Positions 34,993 through 40,305 of a stretch of DNA of 40,305 nucleotides are shown here, piece after piece; the stretch's first letter is position 1, and each line of letters opens with the position of its first letter. The position numbers and the translations under genes were made by a program. The stretch comes from Rhodoferax ferrireducens (GTDB taxonomy: Bacteria > Pseudomonadota > Gammaproteobacteria > Burkholderiales > Burkholderiaceae_C): the NCBI RefSeq assembly GCF_003347515.1, contig NZ_QEII01000311.1, forward strand, positions 1-40,305, written 5' to 3'. The notes under the pieces are model-generated. The model was not told the origin of the DNA and ran no database searches. It saw only the letters and a program-made list of their open reading frames with translations.

Positions 34993-35451
34993 TCAGTACG
35001 TGACACGCTCGTTGTGCAACAGGGCACGGCCCAGCGCATTGGGGATGAAGGCAATCACCTCGCCCGCCACCGACAGCACCACCCCGGCACCGATGACGCT
35101 GACCGTCGCCACGGTGCCCGCCACCACCGAAGCCCCGGCCACGCCCTTGCCCAGCACCTCGACGCTGACAGCCGCCCCGTCCGAGGCCCGCTCCAGCACA
35201 TAGACGGTTCCCCGCGCCGACACCTCTACCGCCTTGACCACCAGCACCGCCCCGGCCGTGGAGAGCGCCACCGGCACGACCAGCACCGCGCCTGCCACCG
35301 CACTGGCGCCCACCACCACCGAGGCCAGTGGCATCGCCGACACCGCACTCAAAGCCGAGGCCTCGCTCTGTGCTTGTGCATTAAATGAGGCTGTAGCCCC
35401 CGTCATAGCAGCGCAAGCAGCTATTAAATAAGTAGCAAATTTGTTTTTCAT
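34993..35451 (-). CDS. Small exported valine/alanine-rich protein, unknown function
   Basis: The 152-residue product has a signal peptide (MKNKFATYLIAACAAMTGAT, cleavage after AQA near residue 27). The mature part is rich in V, A, G and S with weakly hydrophobic stretches (ASVVVGASAVAGAVLVVPVAL), and the C-terminus is VIAFIPNALGRALLHNERVTY. I do not recognise the family. It ends 20 bases before the DUF2145 gene on the same strand, and both products are exported, so they may act together. The signal-peptide coding region coincides with a dispersed repeat. Confidence 0.7.
   Translation of the reverse strand: MKNKFATYLIAACAAMTGATASFNAQAQSEASALSAVSAMPLASVVVGASAVAGAVLVVPVALSTAGAVLVVKAVEVSARGTVYVLERASDGAAVSVEVLGKGVAGASVVAGTVATVSVIGAGVVLSVAGEVIAFIPNALGRALLHNERVTY
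35381..35443 (+). repeat. Dispersed repeat, copy in an exported-protein gene
   Basis: The plus strand reads GAGGCTGTAGCCCCCGTCAT, then GCGCAAGCAGCTATTAAATA and GTAGCAAATTTG. It shares the order GGCTGTAGCCC, CGT, GCGCAAG, GCT, TAGCAA with the ubiA copy. Here it supplies the antisense of the signal-peptide codons of the 34993-35451 gene. Confidence 0.6.
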
Positions 35452-35477
35452 GATCAGTTCCTGGAAAAGTTATTCGT

Positions 35478-35924
35478 TTATTCGGATGCCGCATCCCGCA
35501 GGTCGGCTTCATGCCGATCGCGCAGCGTCTTGGCCAGCGTGAAAGTGCAGCTGATCAAATACAGCCAGCTCACACCCAAGAAAGCTTTGTAGGTGTCGTT
35601 CACTTCCATGCGCATCAGGCCCCAGCCGGTCAGGGCCATGGCCAGAAAGAAGCCACCCCACACCACGACCCGGAACATCGGCGTGTCGGCGACACGGCCG
35701 TCGCCCTGCGCTCTCTCGTTGTCACGCACAAACTTGGCCAGCACAAAGGCGGCCGACAGGCAGAAGAAATAGCCCATCACCATGAAGGTGCGGTCCAGGT
35801 CCTTGCCCGGCAAATAGGCCAGGCCCACGCCGCACAAAAATACCGCCAGGGCAAACGACACCCAGACCTGAAGGGTCCAGGCTTTGGAGTCGCGGTGAAT
35901 CAGAACTGGGGTTGGGGTTTGCAT
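35478..35924 (-). CDS. YiaA/YiaB-family inner membrane protein
   Basis: The 148-residue protein has four hydrophobic helices in two similar pairs: WVSFALAVFLCGVGLAYLPG with FMVMGYFFCLSAAFVLAKFVRD, and VVWGGFFLAMALTGWGLMRM with FLGVSWLYLISCTFTLAKTLRD. The internal duplication and the AKxxRD endings of each pair match the YiaAB two-helix domain. The function is unknown. It precedes the small exported protein and the DUF2145 gene on the same strand. Confidence 0.85.
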   Translation of the reverse strand: MQTPTPVLIHRDSKAWTLQVWVSFALAVFLCGVGLAYLPGKDLDRTFMVMGYFFCLSAAFVLAKFVRDNERAQGDGRVADTPMFRVVVWGGFFLAMALTGWGLMRMEVNDTYKAFLGVSWLYLISCTFTLAKTLRDRHEADLRDAASE

Positions 35925-36308
35925 GGTTTTCCTTGAGGGTTGTTGAACAAGGCCTCAAGTGTTGGCGATGCGGCGTTGAAAAGGCTTGGATATCAATTCA
36001 AGTCTGATTAATTTCGATGATGGGTATCGTTTTAAGATACTTTTCCATGTTGCTCCTTGCATTGCATGGCTGCAATTGGCAGGGTTGGCGAACTTGGGGG
36101 CGCTGGTTTGGTTGGGCAAGCCGGCGTATCTGATGGGGGACTCAGGACATGAGCGCATCGCAAACTGGGTATTCGAATGTTCGCAAAATTTGTGGACGAA
36201 GACCTGCTGCAAAATATGTGTTCTTGCATCAGTGTCTGTCGGAGGAAGTCGTATGAAAAACCAAATTTGGCGTGGTTTTCGGGGCGGTTGCCACGTTCGG
36301 GAGATAGA
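35925..36308. other. 384-base divergent intergenic region
   Basis: This lies between the YiaAB gene and the acetyltransferase gene, which are divergent. Several short frames cross it but none has family-like content. A weak stem GTATC/GATAC followed by TTTT is present at about 36026-36046. The stretch is less GC-rich than the flanking core genes. It should hold promoters for both neighbours, but I could not assign them. Confidence 0.4.
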
Positions 36309-36872
36309 GTGCTGTCGCCTGATATTGCAGCTGGGCCTGTTGTTGTGAACCCTGTTCGGCTCACTCCACCGAACGCCGTGGAATATAGAGCTCTCATGTT
36401 GGAAGCCTATGAGCGGCACCCCGACGCCTTTACATCGAGCGTTGGTGAGCGAGCCTCTCTGCCGTTGGCTTGGTGGAAGCAACGGCTTTCGGAGGCAGGT
36501 GAACCGGATGAGATTGTCTTTGGGTGCCTTGTCGAAGGAGAACTCGCCGGAGCGGTAGGCCTTTCATTTGAAAACCGTGAGAAAACACGCCATAAGGCCT
36601 CGTTATTTGGTATGTATGTCCCCACCCGTTTTCGAAAAATGGGCCTGGGCGGCAAGTTACTGAAACACGCACTCTCTTACGCAAGTTCCAGGTCCAACGT
36701 CATGCTGGTTCAGCTCACGGTCACTCACGGGAATCGTGCCGCTGTGGCTCTTTACGAGCGGAACGGCTTTATTCAGTTTGGTTTGGAACCCTATGCTGTC
36801 GCAGTCGGAACGGACTTCATTTCCAAGTTACACATGTGGCGTAAGTTCGAACGCAATATCTGTCCGTCATAA
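36309..36872 (+). CDS. GNAT-family N-acetyltransferase
   Basis: The 187-residue protein starts at a GTG (36309) with GGGAGA just upstream. The longer frame to an ATG at 36177 is not family-like. The acetyl-CoA binding motif is FRKMGLGGKLLKHAL, preceded by the beta strand ASLFGMYVPT. It is followed by VQLTVTHGNRAAVALYERNGFIQFG, the classic GNAT motif A/B arrangement. The substrate is unknown. Base composition is lower in GC than the core genes, consistent with acquisition. It converges with the alarmone synthetase gene. Confidence 0.85.
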   Translation: MLSPDIAAGPVVVNPVRLTPPNAVEYRALMLEAYERHPDAFTSSVGERASLPLAWWKQRLSEAGEPDEIVFGCLVEGELAGAVGLSFENREKTRHKASLFGMYVPTRFRKMGLGGKLLKHALSYASSRSNVMLVQLTVTHGNRAAVALYERNGFIQFGLEPYAVAVGTDFISKLHMWRKFERNICPS

Positions 36873-36953
36873 GGTTCACTCGAACTTTGACCGTCAGCAA
36901 TTGGTCCGGTGCAGGTGCAGCGGTCATCGAAGCCGACGCCACTTCGCCGACGG

Positions 36954-38042
36954 TCAGGCCTCAGCGCACTTTTCGATGGGCGTGTTCTGTGCCAGCCAGG
37001 CATCGAAGGCCTCTTGCGCTGTCTTTCGCAAAGCGCGGTTGAAGACCGCTTTGTCGCCCAGGTAGAGGCAATGGCGGATCACCGTGTACGGGTTGAAATT
37101 GAGGTTCTCGTTGCGCTCTTCAAAGAACTGCTTATAGCGCTTCACCACCCCGATCTTTTGCCGCACGATTGAATTGAACTCAGTGCGCGTGATGTCCGGC
37201 GACCAATCCTTGATACTTTCCACAAAGGTGTCGACCTTGTAGGGCTCGAAGGTGAAATCCTTGAAAAAGTGATTCGCAATCTTGAGGAAGGTGAATGCAT
37301 TCAGCTCACCTTTGACATAGCCCTCCTGCGCCAGCACCGGCGTCTCAATGGGGGAGTCTTGCAAGGCGGTTTCATCGGGCGCGGACTGCAAACCGGCCTC
37401 AGTCTCATCGCGGATCTGGCGAAATTCACGATCGGCCAGTTCGAAGAGCGCAGACAGCACGTTGATGCGGCGCTTTAGCGACCCTGGGATGGACTTCTTG
37501 TATTTGATCTTGTGGTCCAGCACGCTCCAGGAGTCCTGGATGATCGTGCGCACCTGCAACTCGAACTGCCTCACCGGCAAGATCGTGTCGACCGCAATAC
37601 CCACATCGGCCGTGCTGAAGGCCAAGTCCATGTGAAGGCCCTTGTAGCCGAAAAAGTCGTCGGTCTGCTCTACCTTGGCGATCTTGTCGGTGATCTCGAT
37701 GACGCCGAAGCTGGGTCGTACCAGATCCGCGACTTGCCTGATTTCATCTTCGTACAGGCAAACGATCCGAATGCCGAGCAGATCGGTGATGTGGTCTTTG
37801 ATGGCAAAGAGCTGGTTCTGCTCTTCCAGCGCGTTGCGGTACTTGCCGGAAAACTTCCGGATGCACTCATCGCGGTCCTTGACTCGACCTTCAATCTTCG
37901 ATATCTGCAGCCCCGGGTGGCCATAAAGCAGGCCCGCGATTTTCAGTTGCAGGCCGTCACAGAGGGTCTTCAGCAAAGACGCATGGGCAGCATGGAAGGC
38001 TTTGAATTCCAACTCTTCATATTCGAAATCAAGTGATGCCAT
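36954..38042 (-). CDS. Stand-alone RelA/SpoT-type alarmone synthetase
   Basis: The 362-residue protein has a complete-looking (p)ppGpp synthetase domain: EGRVKDRDECIRKF (Arg53, Lys55), ITDLLGIRIVCLY (Asp87, Gly90, Arg92), FFGYKGLHMDL (132-137) and FELQVRTIIQDSW (Glu161, Gln163, Arg165) with DHKIKYK. There is no HD hydrolase domain and no TGS/ACT region. A C-terminal region (about 235-362) is all-helical and not one I recognise; it includes FTFEPYKVDTFV and NFNPYTVIRHCLYLGDK. It lies 136 bases after hipA on the same strand. It could be a housekeeping small alarmone synthetase or a toxic one (toxSAS-like); no antitoxin gene is directly adjacent. Confidence 0.85.
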   Translation of the reverse strand: MASLDFEYEELEFKAFHAAHASLLKTLCDGLQLKIAGLLYGHPGLQISKIEGRVKDRDECIRKFSGKYRNALEEQNQLFAIKDHITDLLGIRIVCLYEDEIRQVADLVRPSFGVIEITDKIAKVEQTDDFFGYKGLHMDLAFSTADVGIAVDTILPVRQFELQVRTIIQDSWSVLDHKIKYKKSIPGSLKRRINVLSALFELADREFRQIRDETEAGLQSAPDETALQDSPIETPVLAQEGYVKGELNAFTFLKIANHFFKDFTFEPYKVDTFVESIKDWSPDITRTEFNSIVRQKIGVVKRYKQFFEERNENLNFNPYTVIRHCLYLGDKAVFNRALRKTAQEAFDAWLAQNTPIEKCAEA

Positions 38043-38128
38043 GGTCTGAAGTCGAAGTTAAATGACGTGAAAAAGGGGGCGGAAATTCCAAAAGATTCTG
38101 CCATACGCATCAACACCGCGCACCCCGC

Positions 38129-38154
38129 CCGAGACGCGCGCGCCCAGCCGGGTC
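38129..38154 (+). repeat. Second copy of the 26-bp repeat
   Basis: CCGAGACGCGCGC, then G, then CCCAGCCGGGTC matches 34288-34313 at 25 of 26 positions in the same orientation. It lies in the 136-base gap between the hipA stop and the alarmone synthetase start, so it is not under coding constraint here. Confidence 0.55.
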
Positions 38155-38178
38155 CCGAGCAACCTATGCAAGCGGTAT

Positions 38179-39414
38179 TTAAGCGCCACGGGCGATCTCT
38201 TTGGCCAGAACCAGACCCGGCTCCCACGCAGCGCTCATCTGAGCGTGCAACTGCTTCGAGATGCGGTGGTCGGTGCGGCACTGGGAGAGCGACTGCGTCA
38301 AGCCTTGGGCGATGCGTTCGATCACCGCGCGGGGATTGGAGACCCCGCAGACCCGCCGCCCGAAGTCCAGCAAGTCCCCAGGAGAGGGGTAGATCTTTGA
38401 TCCCCTGGAACCCGCAAAGAGCTTGAGAGCCATCGTGTGATCCTCCAACTCAGTGCCACCATCGTAGCGCTGGTACTTGTAGATCGAGGTGCTCACCACA
38501 TCAAACATGGGGGCCAAGCGGACATCATCGACGCCGCTGTAAAGAACCCCGAAGTTCTTGAGGTGACCGTCCCCGTTGCGCACCATCGCCGTGAAAGCAA
38601 CCTGCTCGAAGAAGCGCGCCAGTTCAGCGTCCGGCAGGTTGATCAACTTCAAGGCGGTCACGATGCGCTCGTAGCTGCCGTGATACTTTCGATCTGAAAA
38701 CGTGTCGCGCACCCGCTGCCCCATGAGCGAGGCCGCATCCTCAAACCCCAGGCGCGAGCCATCGGGCGCAAGGTCGAAACGCTCGATCACCAGCAGCGAA
38801 CCATCCTCGGAAAGGTCGAACGGCGCCACCTTGATCCCCGCCTCGCGGGCAGCGCTCAGACACAGGAACTCGTTGGCAGACAGGCCGGGATAGCGTTCAG
38901 CCGCCATCTTCACGATCAGCGTGGGCACCGGCACCGTGGCCCGGTCAGGCACCATGATCTTGGGCTGGATGCCCGAGATGCCCGCGCCAGTGGACAGGTA
39001 CGCGCGCATCAGGCCCTGAAAAAGGACCGGGCCGTTGCCGCTGGACAGCAGGTCGGCCTTGTTGACCACCGAAGAGAATGTGGGGCTCGGCGCATCCGGG
39101 AGCCGGTAGCCCAGCCGCCCGATGCCGTTGTTGCCCATGAGGGCGAGCAGGTGCATCGGGGTAATGGTCTGCTTGGGGAAGAATTCGCGAATCTGCTGGA
39201 ACAGGTAACCCTCGGGCAGGTTCATGTCCATGGCCGGGAACAGGGCTCCGCCGCCGTCAAAGTGCAGGATGCTCGCAGGCATGAGCAGAGACACGCCGGG
39301 CTGGCCCGGATCGTCGCGGCTGTAGTCGAAAGTGAAGGTCGATGCGTGCGCAAGCCGCCCGCTGTGCGAACCGTTCACATCCACATCGAGCAGGCGGATT
39401 CGTTCAGGCAGCAT
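38179..39414 (-). CDS. hipA: HipA-family serine/threonine kinase toxin
   Basis: The 411-residue protein has the HipA N-terminal domain and kinase core. GAGISGIQPKI (143-153) carries the regulatory serine (Ser147, equivalent to E. coli Ser150). RNGDGHLKNFGVLY (279-292) is the catalytic loop with Asp282 and Asn287, and APMFDVVSTSIY supplies the metal-binding Asp305. All key residues are present. E. coli HipA phosphorylates GltX, which raises uncharged tRNA and triggers (p)ppGpp. The ATG at 39414 has GAGG 9 bases upstream; an ATG two codons earlier is an alternative. It overlaps the hipB end by 11 bases. Confidence 0.92.
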   Translation of the reverse strand: MLPERIRLLDVDVNGSHSGRLAHASTFTFDYSRDDPGQPGVSLLMPASILHFDGGGALFPAMDMNLPEGYLFQQIREFFPKQTITPMHLLALMGNNGIGRLGYRLPDAPSPTFSSVVNKADLLSSGNGPVLFQGLMRAYLSTGAGISGIQPKIMVPDRATVPVPTLIVKMAAERYPGLSANEFLCLSAAREAGIKVAPFDLSEDGSLLVIERFDLAPDGSRLGFEDAASLMGQRVRDTFSDRKYHGSYERIVTALKLINLPDAELARFFEQVAFTAMVRNGDGHLKNFGVLYSGVDDVRLAPMFDVVSTSIYKYQRYDGGTELEDHTMALKLFAGSRGSKIYPSPGDLLDFGRRVCGVSNPRAVIERIAQGLTQSLSQCRTDHRISKQLHAQMSAAWEPGLVLAKEIARGA

Positions 39415-39688
39415 CGTCATCGGCCTCGTCTGCGAACCGGCGCTGCATTTCCTCAAGGGTCGGCATGCCCGCCTTCTGCAGGCTCAGGCAAAGGCCCATG
39501 GCGCGCAGGATGTTGAATAGGGAGGCCACCGTCACATCGTCCCCGCGCTCAAGCTTGTGGAGCACGGTTCGACTGCGCCCGGCCTTTGCAGAGATGGCAA
39601 CCGCCGAGAGCTTGTTGTCCTCCCGGTACTTGGCGATGGCCTTACCGAGGTCAGCAGGGAGTCTTAATTTGTTCATGATGATAGACAT
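39404..39688 (-). CDS. hipB: HipB-family antitoxin (XRE helix-turn-helix)
   Basis: The 94-residue protein contains LGKAIAKYREDNKLSAVAISAKAGRSRTVLHKLERGDDVTVASLFNILRAMG (quoted in pieces), an XRE-type helix-turn-helix with the recognition helix around GRSRTVLHKLE. An acidic C-terminal tail follows. It normally dimerises on its operators, binds HipA and neutralises it. The start may be the ATG at 39688 or the one at 39676 (MNKLRL); no strong ribosome binding site decides. It overlaps hipA, as usual for this module. Confidence 0.9.
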   Translation of the reverse strand: MSIIMNKLRLPADLGKAIAKYREDNKLSAVAISAKAGRSRTVLHKLERGDDVTVASLFNILRAMGLCLSLQKAGMPTLEEMQRRFADEADDDAA

Positions 39689-39726
39689 TATGGCTATATA
39701 TTTTAATTACGTCCATGATCGTGAAC
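39671..39726 (-). promoter_or_regulatory. Paired operators of hipBA
   Basis: Two 16-bp near-palindromes lie 40 bp apart: GTTCATGATGATAGAC (39671-39686) and GTCCATGATCGTGAAC (39711-39726). The second is the inverted counterpart of the first at 13 of 16 positions. The AT-rich stretch between them (TATATATTTTAATTA on the plus strand) is the probable promoter. One site covers the hipB start region, which suits autorepression by HipB alone or with HipA. Confidence 0.65.
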
Positions 39727-39738
39727 ATTTTATACTTA

Positions 39739-39830
39739 AACCTGATGCGCTAAGTGCGCGCGGCGCTGGATGTCGACACCGTTGGCCAATTTAGGGTCAG
39801 TTCAAGACGGAGCGGGAGGCGCGGGGCCTT
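39739..39830 (+). pseudogene. Decayed copy of the tgt 3' end
   Basis: From AACCTGATGCGC the sequence aligns with the last 30 codons of tgt (34054-34143), with roughly three quarters to four fifths of bases identical. It decodes as NLMR, stop, VRAALDVDTVGQFR; after a one-base deletion it continues QFKTEREARGL, compared with NLMREVREALDAGSFGQFRAQFKVERARGI in the intact gene. The in-frame TAA and the frameshift show it is dead. Homology starts abruptly next to the hipB promoter, so it marks a junction. Confidence 0.75.
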
Positions 39831-40305
39831 CAGCGGCGAGGCCTGGCGGCAGACATCAGCTTTCCGGTCGGATCGTCAACATTGCAGCGTAAAAAGTCGC
39901 TCACGACAGGCTGCTTGTCGGCAGCTCAGTTCGGCTCCATTCAACAGTCAGTCGTAACCGCTGACAACAAGGTTGGTCGTCGTTCCAGACGATAGCGCTC
40001 TGGCAAGTTGGCCATTGCTGCAGTTGGCAGACCAACCCCGATGCATCGGTAAGGCATTCGTTTCCAGACCTAAGTTAAACGCCAGCTCATGAACCGTGGC
40101 AGATCGCATCACTTCGCCAAGTGAAGCTTGCCAATCATGTGATGGGTCATTCCAGACAGTCGTCGTAAATGTGTTTTGCAGCACCAGACAGCGCACCCGG
40201 TCTGAGTGCTGAACAAAATACGGCAGGCCATGGTCAAAAGCACGTTTTTTCCTTTATTTTCAATGACTTGCAAATATTTCCAGGCGCTGGCGCAGCATCT
40301 GGCAC
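39831..40305. other. Gene-free or unidentified stretch at the right edge
   Basis: No gene can be supported. On the minus strand a frame from about 40254 to 39948 reads AFDHGLPYFVQHSDRVRCLV and onward for some 100 residues, ending LVVSGYD. It is preceded by a stop and lacks a convincing start codon or ribosome binding site, and I recognise no family in it. The base composition is lower in GC than the core genes. Confidence 0.4.

Noticed and set aside
35986..36348. A 120-codon plus-strand frame upstream of the acetyltransferase
   Set aside because: It overlaps the likely promoter and start of the GNAT gene, has no ribosome binding site and resembles no protein family.
36250..36960. Possible integron cassette around the GNAT gene
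   Set aside because: I looked for attC-like cores (GTTRRRY and RYYYAAC) on both sides of the gene and found no paired sites or imperfect palindrome of suitable length.
39948..40196. An 82-codon minus-strand frame near the right edge
   Set aside because: It has no credible start site, it continues upstream to a stop without an ATG, and no motif is recognisable; a gene cannot be supported.

Overview
The window reads as chromosomal DNA of a betaproteobacterium of the Burkholderiales, most likely a Comamonadaceae member close to Rhodoferax or Polaromonas. This is inferred from the ribosomal protein sequences, the glpR-glpSTPQUV-glpD arrangement, and a short dispersed repeat (in ubiA, recG and a small exported-protein gene) of a type I remember from Comamonadaceae genomes. 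No database search was possible, so the genus is a guess.

Layout. (1) 1-2072 is an accessory end: the right part of an IS66-family element with its terminal repeat at 1132 has interrupted a conserved gene of unknown function. Then come about 500 bases without a gene, ending in an 11-bp iterated GGGCAC array just beyond the 3' end of an initiator tRNA gene. (2) 2073-11299, minus strand, is the core translation block: tRNA-fMet, rplQ, rpoA, rpsD, rpsK, rpsM, rpmJ, infA, secY, rplO, rpmD, rpsE, rplR, rplF, rpsH, rpsN, rplE, rplX, rplN. The cluster starts at rplN behind its own promoter; the S10-operon genes expected upstream are replaced by glpD. (3) 11306-21497 is a glycerol locus. The minus-strand operon glpS-glpT-glpP-glpQ-glpU-glpV-glpD encodes an ABC glycerol importer and the aerobic glycerol-3-phosphate dehydrogenase. 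Divergent glpR and glpK encode the repressor and the kinase. Repeated TTCGTT elements between glpS and glpR are the likely GlpR operators. (4) 21564-30405 is housekeeping DNA with small accessory insertions: proC, ubiA, a DyP peroxidase gene directly behind oxyR, an EamA transporter, a DUF2007 protein, a ParB-like/HNH pair, recG, and a DUF433/DUF5615 toxin-antitoxin pair. (5) 30531-34146 holds queA, a membrane HD-GYP protein and tgt, so the two queuosine genes flank a c-di-GMP-type phosphodiesterase. (6) 34147-39738 is probably an accessory segment: a DUF2145 protein, a small exported protein, a YiaAB protein, a GNAT acetyltransferase, a stand-alone RelA/SpoT-type alarmone synthetase and a HipBA module. 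It is closed by a decayed second copy of the 3' end of tgt (39739-39830). (7) 39831-40305 contains nothing I can identify.

The most interesting candidates are the hipB-hipA-alarmone synthetase group bounded by the duplicated tgt 3' end, the ParB-like/HNH pair, the asymmetric GlpS/GlpT ATPase pair, and the repeat array beside tRNA-fMet.
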